From Toxorhynchites rutilus septentrionalis (lineage: Eukaryota > Arthropoda > Insecta > Diptera > Culicidae), in assembly GCF_029784135.1 (NCBI RefSeq), contig NC_073744.1, positions 83,659,035 through 83,723,034 of the forward strand: DNA of 64,000 nt, written 5' to 3'. A program made the translations under genes and the position numbers. This document shows, piece after piece, positions 45,080 to 55,736 of this stretch. Positions within the stretch are counted from its first letter, which is position 1, and each line of letters starts with the position of its first letter. The notes below the pieces were generated by a model. It was given only the letters and a program-made list of their open reading frames with translations, was not told the origin of the DNA and ran no database searches.

Positions 45080-46475
45080 AGTTGTTTGCACATTATAAGA
45101 ATTCCAACATTGCACAAAATATATAATAGAACCCTCTTTGCTGAATGCAACTAATTCACTCAACTGGACAAATAAAATCGCGTTAGCATTTACTGTTTCG
45201 TTTTGATTGGATATTTGAATGCCATATACGAAAAGCGAAACATATTTTCACTCACTATTACACTCTATTCATTTAATAAAAACTACATTCCGAGGGAAAC
45301 GTCTATCCTAATCGGGACTCGCGGGGCCATTCCATTTGTATTGCATTAGTGATAGGGATGCAATGTACAGGAGGGGGAAACAGATATATTCAGGTAGATG
45401 ATTGGATGGAAAGTGCTAATGAAGAGAAAAGCTATCTATATTCGTTGCGTCATTGCTGCAATTCGTGGTATTCAGTGTCGCTAACTGGAATTCTACGAAC
45501 TAAATGCATAAAATATAAATTTTCAGCATTATTTCTGGTATAGATTAGTTGGGATCTATTGCTTATGTTGCAATGTACGGGAGCACGGGAGCATCATATT
45601 CTTACTAATTTTTAACAAGGAGTGTGCTGTCTTTGAACCAAAATTATAGGCGCTAGAGATTTTGCTCTGTTCTCCAAACAACGACACCCTGTTTCATGAA
45701 GCAATGTTTGCTCCATTAATCAGGGAGGAAAGCAGACTTTATTTTCAAAGCTTCTAGAAGACGGGCATCTCTGTTTACTATTCCTCAGCGTCCAGCATTT
45801 GTGTTGTCTTTTCACAAAAGACGGTTCCGTCCACACAGAGCGCCTTACGAAACTCAAAGTACAAAATATAATACAATAAGCAAGACTATAAAGAGTAAAT
45901 ATCCTCAACCGTATCATAAACGGAAGGATGCTGGCAGCCAAATAGAGGCTGCGGAAATCTAACCAACGTTATGTTCGGGTCCGGAAGTGTTCATTTGTTA
46001 GCGAGGTTATATTTTCCGCTTAGAGTTGGGTTGTTTTTTCAAACATCGCTCCTCTTACCATTTATAATGAAAAGTGTTGGTAAAATGAATGTGTTCGTTT
46101 ACTTTTTGAAAATAGATATATGGATCGCTAAATTCTCAATTTTGTCATAATTTCACTGTCTGTCTGAATATCAGAACAGATTAAAAATAACCGTTGATAT
46201 CCTCAATGACAGATATATTATTCTTATCCATTAATCTCCATGAATTAGGGATCAACACTTAAATCAGAAATTATTCATGTTTAGTGAAAACATGATGACT
46301 AATCAAAGTGTTATTCCATAGCAGAGATTATGCTAGAGATTTTTTTTTTCTATTTTAGGTTCTGTTAATTGAACTGGTCTTAATTGAATTTAAGCTGTCA
46401 TCTGCCACGTTAACGAAGATGATTCCAGTTTCTAACTAGATGTGTTTCACGACATAATGTATACTTCCAATATGT
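45080..46475. other. no recognised gene; one basic open frame
   Basis: The plus strand is open without ATG from 45720 to 45962 (80 codons, LSFHKRRFRPHRAPYETQS, rich in Lys/Arg/Tyr/Ser). I do not recognise it; an exon fragment or chance is possible. Confidence 0.35.
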
Positions 46476-46479
46476 ATGT

Positions 46480-47090
46480 GCGTTAGGGTGCCTATGAATA
46501 TGGTCATCTCGAATTTCAAAAAGATACTTCATAAAAAAATTTCATCACCTCGAAAAAACACCCTATGCAAAATATCAACTCAATCGGACCTAAGGGAGAG
46601 TGGCGCAAAGCGGTCAAAGTTTGAGTTTTTTGAAAATCGAAAAATCACCCAAGGGCGATTCAAGAAAATCGGGGTTTTCAAAAAACAAATTTGATGACAA
46701 ATGTCTTAAAATAAAACGTAGTTTAATAAAACGTCGAGATCCACTATCATCTCGAAAAAAAATGTTTGTCAAAAATCGACACTTTGGGACTTTGTCTTTT
46801 TTCGAAACACGATGCAAAACGCATGGTTTAGGGTACCAATGAAAATGATAATCTCGATTTTTCATATGGAACTTCGTGCAAAATGTTGATTTACACAATA
46901 AAATACCCAAAGCAAAATATCAGCTCAATCGTATTTCATTTTGTAGTGTCGCAGACGTTAAAATTTTAGTTTTTTCAAAAACCGAAAAATCACCGGAAAT
47001 TAGGGTTTTCAAAAATGTATGCCAAATGTCTTATAATTGCACAAAACGCCGAGATTTAGAGAGATTTTTTTGCACTCGGTCTTGCATTTT
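46480..47090 (+). repeat. dispersed AT-rich repeat, inverted copy at 51040-51545
   Basis: It shares AACACCCTATGCAAAATATC, TTGAGTTTTT, GGTACCAATGAAAATGATAA-like and CATATGGAACTTCGTGC with the reverse strand of 51040-51545. It is non-coding. I recall similar repeats as common in culicine genomes. Confidence 0.65.
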
Positions 47091-47149
47091 TTAGATAATT
47101 GTAAATCTCGACTTGTCATGCAGTGAAGACATTTGGCATTCGAAAAAAT

Positions 47150-49240
47150 TATAAGAGGTTGTATCTAGGACATATATATGCTATAGACCAATTTGTTCCG
47201 AAGAAACGAAAGAAAGTTCCTGTCCACCCACCATGGTCCAATTCCAGCCTACGACGCCTGAAGACTATTAAAAAAGCTGTATCAAGAAGATTCTCGAGAT
47301 ACCGCAATGATTTTGGAAATCTCGCTATGTTACCGCAAGTAAAAACTATAGAATCTTGAATAAGAGGCTCTTCGGCGAACACCAAAGTCGAGTACAACGT
47401 AAACTGAAGCTTAATCCAAAATGCTTCTGGAAACACATAAATCTACAGAGAAACGAGCCAGGGTTGCCATCTGTTATGACTTATGAACAGGAAGAAGCCT
47501 CTACGATTCCTAGCATTAGTGATTTATTCCGTCGGCAATTTAGCGGTGTTTTTGTTAATAATTCAATCAGCGACATTCTCATCCAAAGGGCAGTTGAAAA
47601 CACGCCAGTTTTACCTGAAATTGGTCCTCATCCAATCATTGATGCAATGACTGTTCTCAACGTTTGCTCAAAACTGAAAGCATCATCAAACTGTGGGCCT
47701 GATGGAATTCCATCCATAATCTTGAAACGCTGCTCTGCTAGTCTTTCTCTGCCATTATCAACTTTATTCAACACCTCTATTCAATCCGGAATTTTTCCCA
47801 AAGCATGGAAACAATCATTTGTATTCCCTGTATATAGAAAAGGCTGCAAGAGGAATGTGAAAAATTATCGTGGAATTGCTTGCTTATGTGCTATGTCCAA
47901 GCTATTTGAGGCAATTTCACTCGATTTCATGCACCATGCATGTAAAAATTACATAGCAGAGGAGCAACATGGATTCGTACCTAAACGTTCCACGTCCACG
48001 AATTTGTTGCTTTATACATCATTTATTTCAAAAACGCTAGAATCCAGATCCCAAGTCGACGCTATATACACCGACTTCTCAGCTGCTTTTGACAAGATCA
48101 ATCACCAAATTACAATTGCTAAGCTGCATCGCATCGTGTTCAATGGACCACTACTGCATTGGTTGGAATCATATTTGACTGGTCGAACAATGAGCGTCAA
48201 AATAGGTGACTTCATATCCTCCCCTTTCGACGTAACATCAGGCGTTCCACAAGGAAGTCATCTAGGACCATTGATTTTCGTACTATATTTGAACGATGTC
48301 AATTCTGTTCTCAAATGTATGAAGCTTTCATATGCTGATGACTTCAAACTCTTCGTGCGTGTAAATAACCGTGATGATGCGACTTTTCTACAGCGACAGT
48401 TAGAAATCTTTGCCAGCTGGTGTGAAGCAAATTGTATGTCGCTGAACTCATCAAAATGCTCTGTCATCTCTTTTTCTCACAAACACACAACGATACAGTA
48501 CGATTATGAGCTTTTCGGATCGATACTCAACAGAGTCACATGTATAAAAGACCTGGGAATTATTTTAGATTCGAAGATCACGTTCAGCGAACATATCGCA
48601 TACGCAGTCTCATCCAAGGCTCTTGGATTCATTTTCCGGACTACTAAACACTTTACGGACATACAATGCCTTAAGGTTTTATACTGCTCTCTGGTTCGCT
48701 CGATTTTGGAGTACGCTTCGGTCGTCTGGGCTCCATATTACCAACATACAAAGAGTGGAGTCTGTGCAGCGTAAATTTGCCCGTTATGCACTGCGTTGCA
48801 CTCCATTGGAATGACCCTCAAAACCTTCCAAGATATGAAGATCGTTGTAAGCTCCTGGGTTTGGATCAGTTATGCGTACGACGTAACACAGCTAGAGTTG
48901 TTTTCGTTTACGATCTCATCCAAGCCAACATCGACTGTTCTGGATTGTTATGTTGCATTAATTTCAACGTCAGAAGGAGAAATCTGCGTAACCACGAATT
49001 TCCCTGCCTTCCAACTGCACGAACTAATTACTCTCACCATGAGCCTGTTGCTAGCATGGCTCGAACATTCAATCGCCATTTTGAAAACATCGATTTTCAT
49101 ATATCAAAGAACAGAATAAAAAATCGTCTTAGACAAGCTCAAACGTTATTAGGTTAAGACAATTAGCTAAGTAGTTAGTATCATTAAGGTTCAATGTCAA
49201 CCTGTTGATAAATAGTTAAATAAATAAATAAATAAACAAG
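47150..49240 (+). pseudogene. CR1-like retrotransposon, 5'-truncated, 3' tail intact
   Basis: The frame starts within the linker (AIDQFVPKKRKKVPVHPPWS). A shift near 47350 leads to a 472-codon frame with SSNCGPDGIPSIILKRCS, VKNYRGIACLCAMSKLFEA, YTDFSAAFDKINHQ, SGVPQGSHLGPLIFVLYLND and KLSYADDFKLF. A shift near 48750 and a local stop near 48811 precede the C-terminus NDPQNLPRYEDRCKLLGLD, ending at 49157. The 3' UTR ends in a TAAATAAATAAATAAATAAA tail (to about 49240). The protein is clearly related to the 31-36 kb element. 5' truncation plus an AATA tail is typical of target-primed reverse transcription. Confidence 0.9.
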
Positions 49241-50039
49241 GACACGACCGCATTTTCCACGTAGAAATACGGAACTATGTTATTCATTCCGCTTGTGTAT
49301 CACTTTGGATATTATTTTAGAATGCATCGAAATATTTGAAATAACTTTTTTATTTATAAAATTCGTTTTACTACTTCAGCATTTGATTAGTGTATCACGT
49401 ATATATCAGCATCTTTGGGTTCTTCTACAACAAATTATTGATGAAGAGAATCGTCGAAAGCTATCAGCGCCTCCCGTTTATTTGTTTCCCTCCTCACTTT
49501 ACGATGGAACTGATTGAACTTTCTCATTCCCACTCAGATATCGATCACAAACTATAAACACTTTTAATCCTATATTTCGCTTGAGGTGTGATCGAACCCA
49601 AGAACATGCTACAGTAAGATTTTCATACATTTCCATGTATCTAAATACGTTGTATTCAAATAAATGCAGTGTATGTCCATATTCCAAAATTTTGGATACT
49701 CTTCCGTATCCGCGCTAGAACAAAAATTTCCCGCATGCTACCGGCACCTTCTTTGTCGTAACACACTTTGATACAGAGGGCTTCTTTTTCTTCAAGAGTA
49801 TGTAGTAAATGTGTTTCGAGCGTCATTTGGGTTTTGGGTTCCGTATACCCGTTGTTTTGTCGAATAAATGAGAAGAAATGGAGCTGTATGTATGTGTGTG
49901 AAATCAACATTAGGCATGAATGCCTTGTGTTATGCTTGCTAGCTCGCTCGCAATTGTGGATTTATTTCATTCCATTTTTGTTTTGATGTGTGACTACATT
50001 TAACCGGATTATTTGGGGGTAAAATGAAAACTTAAACAC
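49241..50039. other. no recognised gene
   Basis: AT-rich with chance frames of up to 84 codons; no shared repeat found. Confidence 0.4.
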
Positions 50040-50245
50040 AAAACATGCAGGAAAAAATTAAAGATTTCGATTGCTTATAACTCGAACATTTCTTAACAGA
50101 TCGGAGAGAAGCTTGCACCAATTGATAGGAAACATTTCTACACATCTATCACAGATAATAAAATGTTATTTTTCCTGAGATAAGCAATTGAATAACTGTA
50201 AAATATCAAGCACTATCTAAACGCCCTGACTACTCCGTTTTGATT
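50040..50245 (-). repeat. fragment of the palindrome-ended repeat family
   Basis: On the minus strand it matches 39060-39290 (TTTTGATTGG, TTGAATAACTGT-like, ATTTTTCNTGAGATAA, CTACACATCTATC-like). It lacks the terminal palindrome. Confidence 0.6.
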
Positions 50246-50639
50246 GGCCCGATTTACGGTTTCCTCAACACAGCCTTCAAAACCAAGATGCCTTACATTC
50301 CATCGCATGTTCAAATTCTTTACCTACGCAGCGAATATGCTGAATTCAATTGAATTCTAAAATTGTTTCATTCAATCAATAATTTAATCCGTTGTGGTCA
50401 TTTGTAATTATACTGAATACTTTATTCAACCATGTAACAGTTTACACTTTTCATAAACGAATTTTAACGTCTAGTGATCCTGATCACGGACTAATACGTC
50501 GATTCTATGAATAATAGATAACGATACTAGGTATAAACAAAAAAATATTAGCGTTGAAAGATAAGACGATCTCTTTCAAGAGAAACTGATTCCGACCGCA
50601 AAGAGTTAATCAATACAAACAAATTATTACTAAGCCAAC

Positions 50640-51019
50640 GGTAGCCCTACGTTAACCTTGCGGTTATATCATAGATATAACCCTTCAATTTTTTAAAGCG
50701 GGTTTTAACTTCTTCAGTTCATTCGCCTTTAGCACTGGAAGGGGCCCTTGTGGAAAGAAACTATACCCCGTCCTCCCCCTTTAACTGTTTGAGAAAGACA
50801 ATCCACTCCTGCTGGACGCTCGCCGGCAACAATTTTTCATCGATGACCACCAAACGAGAAGTAGTGTGGTTTCAGGAGGAGGAGGAGTGTTAAATTATCA
50901 TCATTATCATCATCAGAATTCGCTCACTGTGAAAATAGTTATTAACGGTAACTTTATTTCATGAAAACGTGACCTGTATTCGGATTTGACACCTTTCCTG
51001 AAAGACGCACTTCTACGTC
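50640..51019 (-). repeat. fragment of the palindrome-ended family, 13.3-kb type end
   Basis: It ends at GACGCACTTCTACGTC (51004-51019), a decayed terminal palindrome. The adjoining GGTCACGTTTTCATGAAATA (minus strand) matches 13340-13365. A half motif, GCCCTACGTT, at 50646-50655 may be the other end. Confidence 0.5.
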
Positions 51020-51039
51020 AAAAAATTTGAAATCCCCAA

Positions 51040-51545
51040 ATTCTGGTTAGTTTTCGGTTTTATAAAAAACTCAAATTTTAATGTCTGCGACACTAGAAAT
51101 AGAAGTATGATTGAGCTAATATTTTGTCGAGTAAATCAATATCTCGCACGAAGTTCCATATGAAAAACGAGATGATCATTTTCATCATTGGCACCCTAAA
51201 CCATACATTTTGCTTCGTATTCCGGAAAAAAAGATTAGGTGCCAGAATGTTTTTTTTCAATTTCAAAAATTTCGAGATGATAGTAGATCTCAACGTTTTA
51301 TGTAATTTTAAGACATTTGACATCAAACATTTTTTTGAAAACTGATTTTCTCCCTTGGCTTCCGATTTTCGAAAAACTTAAACTTTGACCGCTTTGCTTT
51401 CTCTTCTTTAAGTCCGATTAAGCTGATATTTTGCATAGGGTGTTTTTTCGGTGTGGTAAAAATTTTGTATGGGGTAACTTTTTGATATTTGAGGGTCCAT
51501 TTTTCCCATACATTAATTGGCGCCCTAATATGCGTGAAAGCATGC
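51040..51545 (-). repeat. dispersed repeat, inverted copy of 46480-47090
   Basis: The reverse complement shares the same ordered blocks as 46480-47090, with substitutions and small indels throughout. The pair forms a long, imperfect inverted repeat about 4 kb apart around a CR1-like element. Confidence 0.65.
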
Positions 51546-51570
51546 GGTGTGAACCAATGTAGTTACTTTT

Positions 51571-51840
51571 GACGTAGGACTACGTCTAACCGGAAGATAT
51601 CCCTATAAAATAAAAATAAAATGAAAATATAGGCACAGAACAAGAAGAAAAAAGAAAGATATCAAAAGATTATACCTAGTGCATTTTCTAATAGATCGCA
51701 AAGATGTTTGTATCAATTTATAGGAAATATTTCTACGCATCTATAACAATGAATAACATTTTTTTTCTCTTGAAATAAATATTTGAATAATTATGAAACG
51801 TCAAGCATTATCCAAATGCACTATGTGCAACCTTTTGATT
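51571..51840 (+). repeat. palindrome-ended family, left end
   Basis: It starts with the perfect palindrome GACGTAGGACTACGTC (51571-51586), preceded by TT, followed by TAACCGGAAGATAT and then the body shared in reverse with 39110-39357. The right end was not found. Confidence 0.65.
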
Positions 51841-52955
51841 ATTATTTAATTTGTGCTCTTCAAATGGTTCAGTTTGTCGAGAAAAGTGTCGAGATAATTT
51901 CTGTTCTCACGAAAAATTAATCCGCTGGCGTTTTTCAGGGCCACCAAATTTCTCACAAAAGATATTAAAAGGCATTACAATACGACGCATTCTAACGTGA
52001 TATCCTGAATAATAAAATAATACTTATTTTTTTGTTTTCTCGGGGAGAGCTTGTATTGATTTAAAATTGTTCTTGAGATGTTTCTACGATAGACCATTCA
52101 GTTTTTACGAATTCGTGCATGATTTCCGAACTAAAAGTGGCTTCAAAAGGTAATGCATTGCAAGCCGAATGGAAAGAAGAAATTTTCCAAAAGCGACAGC
52201 TGTGTTCATTGTTATAGTTACCAACCTACACAATCGATTTAAGATTTTATGATGCCGTTTTGCGAAAGATGCTGAATAGTATAATTTGTGAATTATTTGT
52301 TTGGGTTCATGTTTTTGGGAGCGTTGGAGATGTAATTTTACTAATAGTTACAGAAGAACTACTCGGATATTCGATAAGTTATTTAAATTGACAGCCGTTT
52401 GTATAGTCGTCCTACAACTTCTCGGTTATGTTCCCAACATTAACCACCCGTCGTTTTGTGCGTATAAGACCACTTGTATGTGTTATTCTCAATACGGGGA
52501 GAATTCAACGGACACTGACTTGATTCACGGAATGAGGAACAATATATACTCGGAGCTTTGATGACGAATCATGAGTCGTGTTAGCAGGATTTAGAGCAGC
52601 TGAAATGTTCGAAATAGCTTCCATATATTTCGTAATGAATATCAAAGGCTTTAGCACGACATTGTCAAAAAATATTAGGTGAACATGGTACCTTGGTTCA
52701 TATTTCAGGCAATACACGAATTTCATGCTTGTAGAAGCCTGTTTGGATGGAAGCGATCCAGTTATCAAGTAATTTTTTGATTAGATTAAAACTCCACAAA
52801 ATCATGTTATATTTGTTCAAAATATTAAATTTCTTTCATCGTGTCGTGATTTTAAATCCGGATACCTTTTTAATCATACTTTGAAATCCGGACACTTGTT
52901 TTTTTGCGATTCTTTGAGAAAAATTATTGAATAATTATTGTAGAACTTTTTAACG
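51841..52955. other. no recognised gene
   Basis: AT-rich; frames of 86-87 codons on both strands near 52300-52770 show no motif. Confidence 0.4.
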
Positions 52956-53039
52956 GGTGTGTCATAAGTAGCGGGACTAAATGGAAACGGGTTTGGTACA
53001 AAAGTTTTTTTATTAATTCAATTATTTATTGTATTTTCA

Positions 53040-54180
53040 CAGGATGACTACCACAAGATGACGCCATTTATATATACTTTCAAAATCCTATCAATATGGG
53101 TATCAAATGAAAGGGGTTGATTAGTAAAATACAAAAACTTATGAAAAATGTAAATCCAAAATGGCGGATCACATATTCTCTTAGTATCAAACGAAAGGGC
53201 TTGACTACCAGAACAGAGTTATCGATGAAAAATGTAAATCCAAGATGGCGGTCGCTACAAAATGGCGGATTACATATTTTCTCTAAACCCCATCAATATG
53301 GGTATTGAATGAAAGGTATTGAATAGTAGACAGTTATTCATGAAAAATGGAAATCCAAAATGACCGCCACTACAAGATGGTTCCAAACCTCATCAATATG
53401 GGTATCCAATGAAAGAGCTTGGCTAGTAGAATACAGTTATTGATGAAAAATATAAATCCAAGATGGCGGCCACTACGAAATGGCGGATTACATATTTTCT
53501 TAAAACCCCATCAATATGGGTATCAAACGAAAGAGATTGACTAGTAGAACACGGTTATTCATGAAAAATGCAAATCCAAAATTTTGAAGAAATTGATGAA
53601 TGGTTTTATTGTAGAGAAATATACTAATGATACAGATAATGTACTAAAAACTAAAAATTAAAATAATTAAAAGACACTTTTTAAGTTCAACGGTTTCATT
53701 TAGATTAAACATAATAACAATACAGATGATGTACTAAAAGCACATGTACACATTTAGATGAAATTTTGGAAAAAATATATGGCAACATTTTGTGGTGGCG
53801 GCTATTTTGAATTTGTATTTTTCATAAATAACTGTGTTTTACTAGTCCCTTCAGTTGATACCCATATGGATGGAGTTTTAAGAAAATATGTATACCACCA
53901 TTTTATAGCGACTGCCATCTTGGATTTACCTTTTTCATCAATAATTGTATTCTACTAATCAAGCCCTTTCATTTGAAAAAAAGTATATATGGCACCATTT
54001 TTTGCTGGCGGCCATTTTGGATTTAAATTTTTCATAAATAACTGTGTTCTACTAGTCCAGCCCTTTCGTTTGATACCCATATTGATGGGGTTTAGAGAAA
54101 ATATGAAATCCGCCATTTCATAGCGGCTGCCATTTTATAGCGGCCGCCATTTTGGATTTTCAAGATCATGAAATACGCAG
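53040..54180. repeat. foldback array of AAATGGCGG units
   Basis: The left arm (53040-53600) has four or more units with AAATCCAAGATGGCGG, CCCATCAATATGGGTAT and GAACACAGTTAT-like words. The right arm (53755-54180) carries the same words in inverted orientation. The loop (53575-53755) is AT-rich. Part of the loop and right arm (53575-53840) is copied directly at 54936-55195. Confidence 0.65.
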
Positions 54181-54459
54181 TTTTATAATGACTGCAGAGA
54201 TGAAGGTGTGTCCCAAATTTCAGAACAATCGGTCAACAGGAAGGGGGTTAAATCTCTATTAATGTGGGACAGCACTACAGACAAAGTTACAAAGTTACCC
54301 ACACACATACAAACGGGTCATATAATCGACCCCGTCTTGTATACCAAAGAGTTTTGCGGTTTCCCGGATCGAAAATCTTTGCTCCACACTCCATACTCCA
54401 TACTAAGGTATCTAACATACCCTTATGCAACTCCTTCAATGAGAAATTTAATCGTCAAC

Positions 54460-54611
54460 GGAGGCGATCTGGCGTAGTGGTAACATCCATGCCTCTCACG
54501 CTGAAGGTCACGAGTTCAATTCTCACTCCCGACATTCTTCCAAAAATGGAAGTAAAAGTGACGAACCAGCCAAATGAGTTGAAAATCACTATAATACAGA
54601 TAAAAAAAAAA
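54460..54611 (+). mobile_element. tRNA-derived SINE with 10-bp target duplication
   Basis: The A box TGGCGTAGTGG is at 54470-54480 and a B-box-like GAGTTCAATTCTC at 54512-54524. The 3' body contains GACGAACCAGCCAAATGAG, and the tail is A12-like. AATCGTCAAC flanks it at 54450-54459 and 54612-54621. At about 152 bp it is the best preserved of three copies in the window. Confidence 0.9.
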
Positions 54612-54879
54612 AATCGTCAACTTTTGACCGTCCGGATTTTAAATCATGTTCTGAATGTGCTTTTTATTCCGGACATAGGTTTGTGAAATTCACATTGATT
54701 TTTGATTTTTAACATTTTTTGTTAACAGCTAGGTACCATGTTTGACACTAAACTAACTTGACACAATAGTAACTATCAGTCATATCAATTCAACATGCAA
54801 AAAATGTCATGGTTCTGGCATAATATTGAATGTAATGAAAAAGTGTCCGGATAAAAAGCGTCCGGATTCAGAAGCATCA

Positions 54880-55195
54880 CTGTATGTAAAAATTAATTTC
54901 TGTTTGTCTGTCTGTCTGATTCTTATGGACTCGGAAAAATGTAAATCCAAAATTTTGAAGAAATTGATGAATGGTTTTGTTGTAGAGAAATAAACTAATG
55001 AGACAGATAATGTACTAAAAACCAAAAATTAAAATAATTAAAAAAACTCTTTCTAAGTTCAATGGTTTCATTATGATTAAACATAATAACAATACAGATG
55101 ATGCACTAAAAGCACATGTACATATTTTGATGCAATTTTGGAAAAAATGGCACTATTTTGTGGTGGCGGCCATTTTGGATTTGTATTTTTCATAC
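54880..55195 (+). repeat. Helitron 5' scrap joined to a copy of the foldback loop
   Basis: 54885-54936 carries TTTGTCTGTCTGTCTGATTC and TTATGGACTCGGAAA, a Helitron 5' end. It breaks directly into a 260-bp copy of 53575-53840 with a few percent differences. Confidence 0.6.
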
Positions 55196-55202
55196 AGGAA
55201 GG

Positions 55203-55470
55203 GGGTTAAATTTTTTTCTGTCTGTCTGTCTGATGCTTATGGACTCGGAAACTACTGAACCGATCAACATGAAAATTGGTATGTAGGGGTTTTTGGGGCC
55301 GGGGAAGGTTCCCGTGATAGTTTGAGACTCCTCCCCCCTCTCTAAGGGGGGCTCCATATAAATTAAATACAAATTTCTTTATTACTGTGCTGCCATACAA
55401 ATGAAACACAAATTTCTGCGTAGCTCGAGAATTAATCAAGCAAATGAAACTCTCTCTCTCTCTCCCTTAG
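55203..55470 (+). mobile_element. Helitron 5' fragment
   Basis: CTGTCTGTCTGTCTGATGC, then GAAACTACTGAACCGAT, CATGAAAATTGGTATGTAGG and part of two tandem units match 25075-25400. It ends in a CT repeat at 55448-55468. Confidence 0.7.
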
Positions 55471-55736
55471 ATTTGTAGTTTCCCTCTAGACAGCGATTAA
55501 CCTACACCATGTTGTAAATCAGAGAGTTAATTTGGAAGTATTGCTCCTGTAAACGGAGAAGATCTGTCACAACATGAAAGTTGTCCGATTTCGAGCGTCT
55601 TATTGCTTAGTCATTTCCTAGTGGATTTACTTCAAATTTTGCATCAATCGATTTGAGCTCTCCTTAACAATCTATTACAACCAAAAAGTTATATGTTTTG
55701 TGAAACTAGCCATTAAAAAAAATGTCAAGCATTATA

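Noticed and set aside
52301..52561. 86-codon plus-strand frame with a hydrophobic stretch
   Set aside because: Overlaps an equal-length frame on the other strand; no conserved motif.
54460..54611. Possible tRNA gene (A and B boxes)
   Set aside because: No acceptor stem or cloverleaf; A tail and target duplication identify a SINE. The same holds for 21320-21479 and 29609-29700.
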